Positions 50,934 through 64,000 of a DNA stretch of 64,000 bases are shown here, piece after piece. The notes beneath the pieces are model-generated. The model did not search any database. It was not told the DNA's origin and saw nothing but the letters and a program-made list of their open reading frames with translations. The stretch lies in the NCBI RefSeq assembly GCF_018139985.1, contig NZ_JAGSOU010000016.1:17997-81996 (forward strand), given 5' to 3'. Made by a program: the position numbers and the translations under genes. The stretch comes from Actibacterium sp. MT2.3-13A (GTDB lineage Bacteria; Pseudomonadota; Alphaproteobacteria; Rhodobacterales; Rhodobacteraceae). Within the stretch, counting starts at the first letter, position 1, and every line of letters begins with the position of its first letter.

Positions 50934-52141
50934 AGGAAGCTCCTCCCCGGTCCCTGCGCCGGCACCCCCAGATGCGCCGCGACCGAGGCCGCGACATCGG
51001 TGAAGGCGCAAAGCCCGATCTCGCCCGTGCCGCGCCCGGCGACCAGCACCGGCACCCGCTCGCGCGTGTGGTCGGTGCCCGCCCAGGTCGGGTCGTTGCC
51101 GTGATCCGCGGTCAGCAACAGCAGGTCGCCCGGGCGCATCCTTTCCAGCACCCGCGGCAGCTGCGCGTCGAACCATTCCAGATGCGCCGCATAGCCCGCG
51201 ACGTTGCGGCGATGGCCATAGTGGCTGTCGAATTCGACGAAATTGGCGAAGGTCAGGCTGCCCGCCTCGGCCTCGTCCATCAGGTCCACCAGATGCTCGA
51301 TCAAGGCCGCATCATCCCCCTTGCGCGCCTCGTCTATGCCGCGCATCGAGAAAATATCGCCAATCTTCCCAACGGCGTAGACCTTGCGCCCCGCCCCCTG
51401 CACCCAGTCGCAAAGCGTCGGCGCGGGCGGCGCGATGGCGTAGTCGCGGCGATTGGCGGTGCGGGTGAAACCCGCCTCGGGCGTGCCCACGAAGGGGCGC
51501 GCGATCACTCGGCCGACCTTCATGTCATGCACCATCGGCGCGAGGTCGCGACACAACTTCAGCAGCCGCTCCAAACCGAAATGCACCTCATGCGCGGCGA
51601 TCTGGAACACGCTGTCGGCGGAGGTGTAGCAGATGGGTTTGCCGGTGCGGATATGTTCCGCCCCCAACTCGGTCAGGATCTGGGTGCCCGAGGCGTGGCA
51701 ATTGCCGAGGATGCCCTCGGTGCCGGCCAGACGGGCGACCTCGGCCACCAGATTCTCGGGAAAGGCCGGCACGGCCTTGGGGAAATAGGTCCATTCCCAG
51801 GGCACGGGGACGCCGGCCAGCTCCCAATGGCCCGAGGGGGTGTCCTTGCCAGGTGAGGTTTCCGTGGCCGCGCCCCACAGGCCCCGGGGCTGCGCGTCGA
51901 GCCCGGGCGTGGCGTCGCCCGAGGCCAGCCGCGCCGCCGCGCCCAGCCCCAAGGCATCGAGATTGTGCAATTTCAGCGAACCGGAACGCCCGTTATCGCC
52001 GCGTCCCGCGGCGCAGGCCTGTGCGATATGTGCAATCGTGTTGGCGCCGGTGTCGGGCGTGTCGCCGTTGAAAAACGCCCCGGCATCGGGCGCGCCGCCG
52101 CATCCGACCGAGTCCATGACCACCACGAAGGCCCGCGTCAT
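50930..52141 (-). CDS. deoB: Phosphopentomutase
   Basis: A 403-residue mutase that interconverts ribose- or deoxyribose-1-phosphate and the 5-phosphates, feeding nucleoside sugars into central metabolism. Metal ligands and the phospho-threonine region are seen in VVMDSVGCGGAPDAGAF, FFNGDTPDTGANTIAHIAQA, and the C-terminal LLLTADHGNDPTWAGTDHTR. GKDTPSGHWELAGVPV is a DeoB hallmark. The ATG at 52139-52141 overlaps the deoA stop by one base; an in-frame TTG precedes it. Confidence 0.97.
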   Translation of the reverse strand: MTRAFVVVMDSVGCGGAPDAGAFFNGDTPDTGANTIAHIAQACAAGRGDNGRSGSLKLHNLDALGLGAAARLASGDATPGLDAQPRGLWGAATETSPGKDTPSGHWELAGVPVPWEWTYFPKAVPAFPENLVAEVARLAGTEGILGNCHASGTQILTELGAEHIRTGKPICYTSADSVFQIAAHEVHFGLERLLKLCRDLAPMVHDMKVGRVIARPFVGTPEAGFTRTANRRDYAIAPPAPTLCDWVQGAGRKVYAVGKIGDIFSMRGIDEARKGDDAALIEHLVDLMDEAEAGSLTFANFVEFDSHYGHRRNVAGYAAHLEWFDAQLPRVLERMRPGDLLLLTADHGNDPTWAGTDHTRERVPVLVAGRGTGEIGLCAFTDVAASVAAHLGVPAQGPGRSFL

Positions 52142-53448
52142 CAACGCAGCCTCCGGTGCACCAGCGGCGGGATCACGGGGGCCTTGCCGCCCAGGGTGTA
52201 GGCCGCGCGCAGTTCGGCCGCCGCCGCCTCGGCCTCGTCCTCGCTGGCGGCATGCACCAGGGCGAGCGGCTGATCGGCGGTCAGCTCCGCGCCCAGCGGC
52301 GCCAGCCCCGCGAGGCCCACCGAGGGGTTGATCCTGTCGCCCTGCTGGCGCCGCCCGCCGCCGAGGCCCACCACCGCCATGCCCAGCGCCTGTCCGTCGA
52401 TCGCCTGCACGATGCCGGCCGCGCCCGCCGGCACCGCGCGCACCACCGGGGCCGAGGGCAGCCGGTCACGCCAGCGCTCGACGAAATCCACCGGCCCGCC
52501 CAGCTCGGCCACCATCTCTCCGAAGCGTTCGGCGGCGCGGCCGTCCGCCAGCGCCGCGCCGATGCGGCGCGCGCCCTCGGCGGCGTCAGAGACCAGCCCG
52601 CCCAGCGCCAGCGCCTCGCCGCCCAGCGCGCAGGTCAGATCCCACAGCGCGGGGTTCACTTGCGCCCCGGTCAGGGTCTCCATGACCGTGATCACCTCCA
52701 GCGCGTTGCCCGCGTTGGGAACCAGCGGCTGGCTCATGTCGGTGATCAGCGCCGTGGTCATGCAGCCCGCGCCCTGCGCGGTCTCGACCAGCGCCTCGGC
52801 CAGCGCCTCGGCCTCGTCCATATCCTTCATGAAAGCACCCGATCCGACCTTGACGTCCAGCACCAGCGCCTCCAGCCCCGCGGCCAGCTTCTTGGACAGG
52901 ATCGAGGCGGTGATCAGGTCGATGCTCTCGACCGTGGCCGAGATGTCGCGGATCGCGTAAAGCCGCCTGTCGGCCGGCGCGATTTCGCCCGAGGCGCCGA
53001 CGATGGCGCAGCCGACCCGGGCGGTGATCCCCTGCAGCCTCTCGATGCCGACCTGCGTGCCATAACCGGGGATCGCTTCCAGCTTGTCCAGGGTGCCGCC
53101 GGTGTGGCCCAGCCCGCGGCCAGAGATCATCGGCACATAGGCACCGCAGACCGCCAGCGCGGGGGCCAGAACGAGGCTGACGCAATCGCCAATGCCCCCC
53201 GTCGAATGCTTGTCCAGCACCGGGCCGGGCAGATCCCAATCCAGCACCTGCCCGCTGTCGCGCATGGCACGCGTCAGCGCCACGCGCTCGTCGGCGGTCA
53301 GCCCGTTCAGCAGCACCGCCATGGCGAAGGCCCCGGCCTGCGCATCGCTCACCGCGCCCGAGGCGATGCCGTTGGCGAACCACGCGATTTCCTGCGCGCT
53401 GACGGGCTCTTCGTCGCGCAGCCTGGCGATGATGGTGCGGGCGTCCAT
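52141..53448 (-). CDS. deoA: Thymidine phosphorylase
   Basis: A 435-residue enzyme that splits thymidine or deoxyuridine with phosphate. The phosphate loop VLDKHSTGGIGDCVSL (about 83-95) and MISGRGLGHTGGTLDKLEAI are present, with GSGAFMKDMDEAEALAEALV for base binding. The length matches E. coli DeoA (440). It lies 2 bases after cdd and overlaps deoB. Pyrimidine-nucleoside phosphorylase is the alternative name; the deo context supports DeoA. Confidence 0.96.
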   Translation of the reverse strand: MDARTIIARLRDEEPVSAQEIAWFANGIASGAVSDAQAGAFAMAVLLNGLTADERVALTRAMRDSGQVLDWDLPGPVLDKHSTGGIGDCVSLVLAPALAVCGAYVPMISGRGLGHTGGTLDKLEAIPGYGTQVGIERLQGITARVGCAIVGASGEIAPADRRLYAIRDISATVESIDLITASILSKKLAAGLEALVLDVKVGSGAFMKDMDEAEALAEALVETAQGAGCMTTALITDMSQPLVPNAGNALEVITVMETLTGAQVNPALWDLTCALGGEALALGGLVSDAAEGARRIGAALADGRAAERFGEMVAELGGPVDFVERWRDRLPSAPVVRAVPAGAAGIVQAIDGQALGMAVVGLGGGRRQQGDRINPSVGLAGLAPLGAELTADQPLALVHAASEDEAEAAAAELRAAYTLGGKAPVIPPLVHRRLR

Positions 53449-53450
53449 GA

Positions 53451-53852
53451 CTAGCCCTCCCGCGTCGTCGCGAGGTGGTCGCGCCCGAAGGCGCCGGGCA
53501 GCAAGGCGCCCACCGTGGTGCGGGTTTGACGCCCGGAAGTGGTGCCGAGGATGACCGGCGTGTCCGGCGCCGCGAACTCGGCCAGTTTCTGCCGGCAGCC
53601 GCCGCAGGGCGTGACCGGCTCGGGGCTGTCGGCGATCACCGCCACCTCGGCGATGTCGCGCGCGCCGGCGGCGCACATCGCAGCGATGGCGCCGGCCTCG
53701 GCGCAGGTGCCTTCGGGATAGGCCACGTTTTCCACGTTGCACCCGAGATGGATCGCCCCGTCCGCGCTGCGGATCGCAGCACCCACCTTGAACCCGGAAT
53801 AGGGCGCATGGGCATTCTCGCGCACGCGCGCCGCAGCCTGTAGCAATGTCAT
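53451..53852 (-). CDS. cdd: Cytidine deaminase
   Basis: A 133-residue zinc enzyme that turns cytidine and deoxycytidine into the uridine forms. The active-site glutamate is in GTCAEAGAIAAMCAAG (about 48-60; the usual CAER is CAEA here) and the second zinc pair in TPCGGCRQKLAEF (about 82). The N-terminal AHAPYSGFKVGAAI is typical. The start at 53852 has GAGGAGGG upstream. It is the first gene of the cdd-deoA-deoB-add-upp operon and is divergent from the malic enzyme gene. Confidence 0.95.
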   Translation of the reverse strand: MTLLQAAARVRENAHAPYSGFKVGAAIRSADGAIHLGCNVENVAYPEGTCAEAGAIAAMCAAGARDIAEVAVIADSPEPVTPCGGCRQKLAEFAAPDTPVILGTTSGRQTRTTVGALLPGAFGRDHLATTREG

Positions 53853-53979
53853 GGCACAGCCCTCCTCACAGCAATCTGCGGCGCGCACCGCGTCGATGCA
53901 AGCCCGCCCGTGCGGCCTGCCGCATGGGAAACATTTGGTTGCGCGACTCCGTGAAACGGCGTATCCCCGCGATAGGGAA

Positions 53980-53996
53980 TTTAGTTTAACACTAAA
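53980..53996. promoter_or_regulatory. Inverted repeat TTTAGT-N5-ACTAAA before malic enzyme
   Basis: A perfect 6-base inverted repeat, TTTAGTTTAACACTAAA, ends 22 bases before the malic enzyme ATG, just upstream of the ribosome site. The core TAGTTTAACACTAAAC closely matches the palindrome before aceE (reverse complement TAGTTTAATGCTGAAC). It is likely an operator for a regulator shared with pyruvate dehydrogenase. Confidence 0.6.
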
Positions 53997-54018
53997 CCAT
54001 TCTCCCGGAGGGAAGAAG

Positions 54019-56298
<2,280 letters not shown>

Positions 56299-56372
56299 TC
56301 CCGGCGGCGCTCCGGCGCCGCTGCCCTGCCCCGAATCCGTCGCTCCACAGCGCCGGCCATCGCGGCCGGCGC

Positions 56373-56470
56373 ATTTGCAAATCCCGCGATCCGCTTCTGC
56401 AATATTCACACGCGATTTTACTTTGCAAAAATTTGCAGCCGCGGAACGGCCATAACTGCAAATTTCCTGC
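56373..56470. promoter_or_regulatory. Cluster of TTTGCAAA-type repeats before prpE
   Basis: The sites are ATTTGCAAAT at 56373-56382, TTTGCAAA-N2-TTTGCAGC at 56422-56439 and CTGCAAAT at 56456-56463, in the 258-base gap upstream of prpE. The tandem motif TTTGCAAA is the known target type of ScfR/RamB-like acyl-CoA regulators such as PccR of Rhodobacter. No such regulator gene is seen in the window. No other gene lies in this gap. Confidence 0.6.
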
Positions 56471-56556
56471 GGTTATCCGCCACCTTTCCCCGCAACACTC
56501 TTGCGGCACGGGCGGCCGATCCGTAACAAATTTTCAACGGTCAGGAGGAGGACGCA

Positions 56557-58458
56557 ATGGCATACAAGGACGTCTACGACAGCTGGAAAGCCGACCCCGA
56601 AGCATTCTGGATGGCGGCGGCCCAGGCGATCGACTGGGTCGAACAGCCGTCCAAGGCGCTGTTCGACGGCAACGCCCCCCTCTATGAATGGTTCGCCGAC
56701 GGCAAGGTGAACACCTGCTGGAACGCCGTCGACCGCCATGTCGAAAACGGCCGCGGCGACCAGGTGGCCATCATCCACGACAGCCCGGTGACCCATTCCA
56801 AGAAATGGATCACCTATGTGGAACTGCGCAACCGCGTGGCCATGCTGGCCGGGGCGCTGCGCGCCAAGGGTGTGGAAAAGGGCGACCGCGTCATCATCTA
56901 CATGCCGATGATCCCCGAGGCGCTGGAGGCGATGCTGGCCTGCGCCCGCCTCGGCGCGGTGCACTCGGTGGTCTTCGGCGGCTTTGCCGCGCATGAACTC
57001 GCGGTCCGCATCGACGACGCCAAGCCGAAATGCATCATCGCCGCGTCCTGCGGGATCGAGCCGGGCCGGATCGTGCATTACAAGCCGCTCCTCGACGGCG
57101 CGCTGGAGCAGGCCACGCACCAGCCCGATTTCTGTGTGATCTTCCAGCGCGAGAACGAGGTCGCGCATCTGGAGGAGGGGCGCGATTACAACTGGCACGG
57201 CTTCCAGTATGGCGTGCAACCCGCCGAATGCGTCCCGGTCGAGGGTAACCACCCGGCCTATGTCCTCTATACCTCCGGCACCACCGGGCAGCCCAAGGGC
57301 GTGGTGCGCCCGACCGCCGGCCACTTGGTCGCGCTGAACTGGTCGATGAAGAACATCTACAACGTCGATCCGGGCGACGTGTTCTGGGCCGCCTCCGACG
57401 TAGGCTGGGTGGTGGGCCACAGCTACATCACCTACGCGCCGCTGATCCACGGCAACACCACCATCGTCTTCGAGGGCAAGCCGGTGGGTACGCCCGATGC
57501 CGGCACCTTCTGGCGGGTGATCTCGGAGCACAGGGTGAAAAGCTTCTTCACCGCCCCCACCGCCTTCCGGGCGGTCAAGCGCGAGGATCCCAAGGGCGAA
57601 CTCGTCGGCAAGTACGATCTGAGCAACCTCGGCGCCGTGTTCCTGGCCGGCGAGCGCGCCGACCCCGACACCATCCTCTGGGCGCAGGATAAGCTGAACG
57701 TTCCGGTGATCGACCACTGGTGGCAGACCGAGACCGGCTGGGCCATCGCCGCCAACCCGCTGGGGATCGAGGAACTGCCGGTGAAACTGGGCTCTCCGGC
57801 CGTGCCCATGCCCGGCTACGAGGTGCATATCCTCGACGAGGGCGGCCACCAGCTGAAGGATGGCGAACTGGGCGCGATCGCGGTCAAGCTGCCTCTGCCG
57901 CCGGGCACACTGCCAACGCTGTGGAACGCCGAGGCGCGCTTCCGCAAGAGCTACCTTGAGCATTTCCCCGGCTATTACGAGACCGGCGACGCCGGCTACA
58001 AGGACGAGGACGGCTACCTCTACATCATGGCGCGCACCGACGACGTGATCAACGTCGCCGGCCACCGCCTGTCCACCGGCGCGATGGAAGAGGTTCTGGC
58101 CGCCCACCCCGATGTCGCCGAATGCGCCGTGATCGGCATCAGCGACGATCTGAAGGGCCAGTTGCCGCTGGGTTTTCTCTGCCTCAACGCCGGCACCAAC
58201 CGTCTGCATGAGGAGGTGGTGAAGGAATGCGTCCAGATGGTGCGCGACCGGATCGGCCCGGTCGCGGCGTTCAAGCTGGCCTGCGTGGTCGACCGCCTGC
58301 CCAAGACGCGCTCTGGGAAGATCCTGCGCGGCGCCATGGCCAAGATCGCCGATGGCGAGGCGTTCAAGATGCCCGCCACCATCGACGATCCGGCAATCCT
58401 GGACGAAATCGCCGAGGCGCTGAAAACCCTCGGCCTTCCGAAGAAGGGCCGACCTTGA
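56557..58458 (+). CDS. prpE: Propionyl-CoA synthetase
   Basis: A 633-residue acyl-CoA synthetase that activates propionate (or acetate) with ATP and CoA. The N-terminal ACAS part, YDSWKADPEAFWMAAAQAID, the ATP site YVLYTSGTTGQPKGVVRPTA (about 227-246), GEWHHH-like WWQTETGWAIAANP and the hinge YYETGDAGYKDEDGYLYIMA are visible; the C-terminal lysine is in PKTRSGKILRGAMAKIADGE. PrpE-type relatives start with AYKDVYDSWK, unlike acetyl-CoA synthetases. TTTGCAAA sites upstream suggest induction by propionyl-CoA. Confidence 0.93.
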   Translation: MAYKDVYDSWKADPEAFWMAAAQAIDWVEQPSKALFDGNAPLYEWFADGKVNTCWNAVDRHVENGRGDQVAIIHDSPVTHSKKWITYVELRNRVAMLAGALRAKGVEKGDRVIIYMPMIPEALEAMLACARLGAVHSVVFGGFAAHELAVRIDDAKPKCIIAASCGIEPGRIVHYKPLLDGALEQATHQPDFCVIFQRENEVAHLEEGRDYNWHGFQYGVQPAECVPVEGNHPAYVLYTSGTTGQPKGVVRPTAGHLVALNWSMKNIYNVDPGDVFWAASDVGWVVGHSYITYAPLIHGNTTIVFEGKPVGTPDAGTFWRVISEHRVKSFFTAPTAFRAVKREDPKGELVGKYDLSNLGAVFLAGERADPDTILWAQDKLNVPVIDHWWQTETGWAIAANPLGIEELPVKLGSPAVPMPGYEVHILDEGGHQLKDGELGAIAVKLPLPPGTLPTLWNAEARFRKSYLEHFPGYYETGDAGYKDEDGYLYIMARTDDVINVAGHRLSTGAMEEVLAAHPDVAECAVIGISDDLKGQLPLGFLCLNAGTNRLHEEVVKECVQMVRDRIGPVAAFKLACVVDRLPKTRSGKILRGAMAKIADGEAFKMPATIDDPAILDEIAEALKTLGLPKKGRP

Positions 58459-58468
58459 CAAAACGCGG

Positions 58469-58504
58469 CCGCACCAACCTGTCCCTAAGGACAGGTTGGT
58501 GCGG
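58469..58504 (+). terminator. Perfect 16-bp hairpin after prpE
   Basis: CCGCACCAACCTGTCC (58469-58484) pairs exactly with GGACAGGTTGGTGCGG (58489-58504) around the loop CTAA. It starts 11 bases after the prpE stop. There is no T-run after it, so termination may be incomplete. Confidence 0.65.
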
Positions 58505-58596
58505 CGGGCCACCATGCGCTATGACTCCGGTGATGCAACCCAAACGAGCAAGAAATCCCCGGCCATGCAGCTCTGCCACGAGCGGGGCGCCGCGTC

Positions 58597-60128
58597 ATGG
58601 CTAGGGCACGGCAGGCCATCGCGGCCGATGGCGACGCGGCCGCGCTGCGCGAACGCGCGGCGTTGCTGGGCCATGACATCCGCAACGCGGTCTCCGACAT
58701 CCTGGGCGGGCTGTCGCTGGCCGATCTGTCGCCGCTGGATGCCGGCTCCGGCCAGCAACTGGTGCGCGTGCGCAGCGCGGCCGAACAGCTTGCCCGGCTC
58801 TCCGACGAGGTGCTGGCGTTGGTCACCGGCGAGGCCGGCCCGACGCCGGACGACGAGACCGGACTGCGGATCGAGCCCCTGCTGGACGCGATCGAGGCGC
58901 GCTGGGCCGCCCATGCCCGCGAGAGGGGGCTGACCTTCGAACTGACGCGCGGGCCGGATCTTCCGCCGCTGATCGGCGTGGACCGGGGCGCGCTGGAGCG
59001 CATCCTGGCCAATGTCATCGGCAACGCGATCAAATACGCCGGCAGCGGCCCGGTGCGCCTGACCGTCGCGCTGGAGGCGCAGGAGACGCTGGGCCTCTGC
59101 GTCGATGACAACGGCCCCGGCTTTTCCGAGGCGGCGCTGGCGCGGCTGTTCGAGCGTCATGGCCGCGCACCCGACAACGACACGCCGGGCAGCGGGCTGG
59201 GCCTGCACATCGTCCACGACCTGGCCGATCAGATCGGCGGCCAGATGGAGGTCCGCAATCGCCCCGACGGCGGCGCGCGGGTCTGCCTGCGCCTGCCGCG
59301 CGCCGCCTGGGCGCCCGGCGTCAGCGGCCACATGGCGCAGGACCTGCCCGATCTCGCCGGGAAATGCGTGCTGGTGGCCGAGGACAACCCGACCAACCAG
59401 TTGCTGATCCGGCAGATGCTGGAGACCCTGGGCGCCGATTGCCACGTCGCGCCCGACGGCCTGGCCGCGCTGGAGCTGCTGGAGGGCCACCGCTACAACC
59501 TTGCGCTGATCGACATCGAGATGCCCCGGCTCTCCGGGCTCGACCTGATCCGCACCCTGCGCCGCCTCGACGGCGATGCCGCGGGGCTGCCGGTGCTGGC
59601 GATCACCGCCTATGTGCTCAGCGCCAACCGCGCCGAGATCTATGAGGCCGGGGCCGACGGCATCCTCGCCAAGCCGATCATGAGCCTGGAAGCCTTCGGC
59701 CAGGCGATCTGCGGCGTGATGCGCAAACGTGCCGGCCCGCCCGACGCGCCCAGCCTCGCGCCCTTGACCGAGGCGCCCTACAGCGCGCTGCACCTCGACC
59801 GGCTGCTGGCCCTGGCCGGCGCTGACGGCGCGCAGGAGCTGCTCAGGCGCCTGCGCCAGGATTTCGAGGCGGTGCGCCAGGGCCTGATCCGCGGCCTCGA
59901 GGACAGCGATGTCGCCCTGATCCGGGCCCAGACCCATGTGCTTATCTCGCTGGCCGGCGCGATCGGCGCCGATTGCCTGCAGCGCCGCGCGGGCGAGATC
60001 AACACCGCCGCTCATGCCGGCGACATGGGCGTGGCGCGCTCGATCGGGCCGCGGGTGATCGAGCGGCTGGGCCAGATCGCCGATGGCATGGCCGGCGAAT
60101 ACGAAAGTCGTTTCGGCGAGGTGACGCC

Positions 60129-60132
<4 letters not shown>
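58597..60132 (+). CDS. Soluble hybrid histidine kinase with receiver and Hpt-like domains
   Basis: A 511-residue sensor without membrane segments or an evident input domain. The phosphorylation histidine is His26 in ALLGHDIRNAVSDILGGLSL. The ATPase domain (about 100-235) has ERILANVIGNAIKYA, VDDNGPGFSEAAL and TPGSGLGLHIVHDLAD. A receiver (about 255-375) has VLVAEDNPTNQLLIRQML, LALIDIEMPRLSG and LAKPIMSLEAF. The C-terminus (about 395-505) looks like an Hpt domain with a histidine in RAQTHVLISLAGAIGADCLQ. Its stop overlaps the ATG of the response-regulator gene, so the two form a phosphorelay pair. Confidence 0.88.
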
Positions 60133-61499
<1,367 letters not shown>

Positions 61500-61583
61500 G
61501 GCCGGCGGCGCGGCGCCCCAACCGTTCGGCTCCCGAGGAGGGCGGCCGTTCCTCCGGCCACGTCCCGGGGCAGCACCCGGCCC

Positions 61584-62351
61584 CTAAACGAACTGTTCGC
61601 GGATCAGCCTCTCCTCCAGCCCGTGACCGGGGTCGAACAGGATGCGGTGCGACACCCCGGGGTCGGAGGTGATCTCGACCGTGACCACCCTTCCAGCGGT
61701 GCGGCTGTCGGCGTCGGCCATGACCGGGCGCTTCTCGGGCTGCAGCACGTCGAAGCGCACCTTGGCGCCGCTGGGCAGCAGCGCCCCGCGCCAGCGCCGC
61801 GGGCGGAAGGGCGCGATCGCGGTCAGCGTCAGAACGTCCGCCCCGATCGGGATGATCGGCCCATGCGCGGAATAGTTGTAGGCGGTGGAGCCGGCCGGCG
61901 TAGACAGCAGCGCGCCGTCGCAGACCAGTTCATCGAGCCGCACCTTGCCGTCGATCGAGATCCGCAGCTTCGCCGCCTGCGGCCCGGCGCGCAGCAGCGA
62001 CACCTCGTTGATCGCCAGCGCCTCGTGCAACTTGCCGTCGGTGCCGATGGCGCGCATCCGCAGCGGGTGGATCACCTCCTCCTCGGCGGCCGAAAGGCGC
62101 TCCAGCAGTCCGGCCTCCTGATACTCGTTCATCAGGAAGCCGACGGTGCCGCAGTTCATGCCATAGACCGGCACGTCGAGATGCTGGGTGGCGTGCAGGG
62201 TGTGCAGCATGAAGCCGTCGCCGCCCAGGGCCACGATCACGTCGGCCTCCCCGGGAGGCACGTCGCCGTGCAGCGCGGCGAGATGCCGGCGCGCCTCCTG
62301 CGCGATCTCGGTCTCGCTGGCGAGAAAGGCAATCCTGACCTTGTCGTTCAT
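61584..62351 (-). CDS. nadK: NAD kinase
   Basis: A 255-residue cytoplasmic kinase that makes NADP+ from NAD+. The catalytic motif [15 protein letters not shown] lies near residue 43, followed by [35 protein letters not shown] and [23 protein letters not shown], the nucleotide-binding glycine-rich stretch. The start at 62349-62351 ([12 protein letters not shown]) gives the family length. It is divergent from glyA. Confidence 0.95.
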   Translation of the reverse strand: MNDKVRIAFLASETEIAQEARRHLAALHGDVPPGEADVIVALGGDGFMLHTLHATQHLDVPVYGMNCGTVGFLMNEYQEAGLLERLSAAEEEVIHPLRMRAIGTDGKLHEALAINEVSLLRAGPQAAKLRISIDGKVRLDELVCDGALLSTPAGSTAYNYSAHGPIIPIGADVLTLTAIAPFRPRRWRGALLPSGAKVRFDVLQPEKRPVMADADSRTAGRVVTVEITSDPGVSHRILFDPGHGLEERLIREQFV

Positions 62352-62453
62352 CGCGCGCCCCTTGTCCCCGTGTTTCCGAAAGTCATCGCGCGCGCGGAAA
62401 CGAAACACAAGGGGGCCGATACCGCGCGCCTGGCGGCGCCTGCGACGTATTCC

Positions 62454-62489
62454 GGGCTTTTTCAGCGGCGAAGGTTCCGATAAAAGCCC
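62454..62489. other. Inverted repeat GGGCTTTT...AAAAGCCC upstream of glyA
   Basis: GGGCTTTT (62454-62461) and AAAAGCCC (62482-62489) can pair across 20 bases, 38 bases before the glyA start. It could be a leader hairpin or an operator; no known glycine or SAM riboswitch core is recognised in this gap. Confidence 0.35.
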
Positions 62490-62526
62490 GCCATCCGGCC
62501 CCGTGCCGCCTTAGGAGACGACATCC

Positions 62527-63813
<1,287 letters not shown>

Positions 63814-63833
63814 GAGGTCGGAACACCCATCGG

Positions 63834-63859
63834 AAAGGGGGCCGCAGGGCCCCCTTTTT
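63834..63859 (+). terminator. Rho-independent terminator of glyA
   Basis: GGGGGCC (63837-63843) pairs with GGCCCCC (63848-63854), followed by five T. It lies about 24 bases beyond the stop codon. Confidence 0.9.
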
Positions 63860-63868
63860 CATGGCCTA

Positions 63869-64000
63869 GGGTCAGGACTCACAACCAGAACATGACGGTG
63901 GCTGCGATGCAGATGGCGGATAGGAACAGCTCTCCGCATCTGTCGTAGCGGGTGGCGATCCGGCGCCAGTCCTTGAGGCGGGCGAAGAGGTTCTCGATCC
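63869..64000 (-). mobile_element. IS5-family insertion sequence, one end only
   Basis: The end lies next to CTAG (63866-63869), and the outer sequence GGGTCAGGACTCA looks like an IS5/IS427-group terminal repeat. The rest of the element lies to the right of the window. It sits directly after the glyA terminator. Confidence 0.75.
63879..64000 (-). CDS. IS5-family transposase, C-terminal end (cut by window edge)
   Basis: The minus strand reads IENLFARLKDWRRIATRYDR then CGELFLSAICIAATVMFWL and a stop, the conserved C-terminal end of IS5/IS427-group DDE transposases; the glutamate of IENLF is the third catalytic residue. About 40 residues are present; the rest is beyond the right edge. Whether the element is intact cannot be told. 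Confidence 0.9.
   Translation of the reverse strand, partial: IENLFARLKDWRRIATRYDRCGELFLSAICIAATVMFWL

Noticed and set aside
56473..58515. 680-codon minus-strand frame opposite prpE
   Set aside because: Same reason; the plus strand holds all synthetase motifs.
62352..62526. Possible glycine or SAM riboswitch before glyA
   Set aside because: Only a simple inverted repeat is seen; no conserved riboswitch core could be recognised.

Overview
This is a GC-rich, almost fully coding stretch of an alphaproteobacterial chromosome, most likely of the Rhodobacteraceae (Rhodobacterales). Supporting signs are the gene families, a class A RNase P RNA, FnrL/FixK-type boxes, fused E3 of the pyruvate dehydrogenase complex, and a dispersed 22-bp repeat with the core GAGTATTTGAACCAAG. 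The species cannot be named from the sequence alone. No tRNA, CRISPR array, prophage or plasmid gene was seen. An IS5-type transposase is entered at the very right edge.

1-5.4 kb holds purine deaminases (3' end of guanine deaminase, 8-oxoguanine deaminase), a HisN-like phosphatase, and an XRE regulator divergent from a quinone oxidoreductase across a palindrome-rich, AT-rich gap, then a Bax-inhibitor-1 protein. 5.4-12.1 kb has L33, rnpB, an AmpD-like amidase, a lipoprotein, gatCA, a ceramidase-like protein, a UPF0173 hydrolase, tadA and a secreted unknown. 12.3-20 kb has an rRNA pseudouridine synthase followed by a membrane-stress-like cluster: TerC, a 28-residue membrane peptide, XpaC, TelA, a DUF2927 lipoprotein, an SPFH-GYF protein and a double zinc-ribbon membrane protein. 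This is the most unusual gene set in the window.

20-28 kb carries hsp20 (with an FNR/FixK box), dtd, an aminotransferase, and the pyruvate dehydrogenase operon aceE-aceF-lpd. 28-36 kb has yedK, a redoxin/DsbD-like fusion behind an FNR box, a 5'-nucleotidase, DUF952-pyrD-arsC, and thioesterase-thioesterase-MATE. 36-43.5 kb is a fatty-acid oxidation locus: two MerR regulators, acyl-CoA dehydrogenase, a small protein, glutathione transferase, thiolase and FadB-like protein. A Hint-domain protein and a sulfotransferase form a small island at 43.5-45 kb, followed by an acyl-CoA ligase.

46.9-54 kb has a degenerate protease-like membrane protein, a SPOR protein and a tightly overlapping nucleoside-salvage operon (cdd-deoA-deoB-add-upp). 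54-64 kb has malic enzyme, propionyl-CoA synthetase, a hybrid kinase with a sigma-54 activator, NAD kinase, glyA and the IS end.

Regulatory links visible in the DNA: a related palindrome sits before both aceE and the malic enzyme gene (pyruvate/malate metabolism); TTTGCAAA-type repeats precede prpE; tandem palindromes with a 19-bp promoter spacer precede the second merR; and FNR/FixK boxes precede hsp20/dtd and the redoxin gene.
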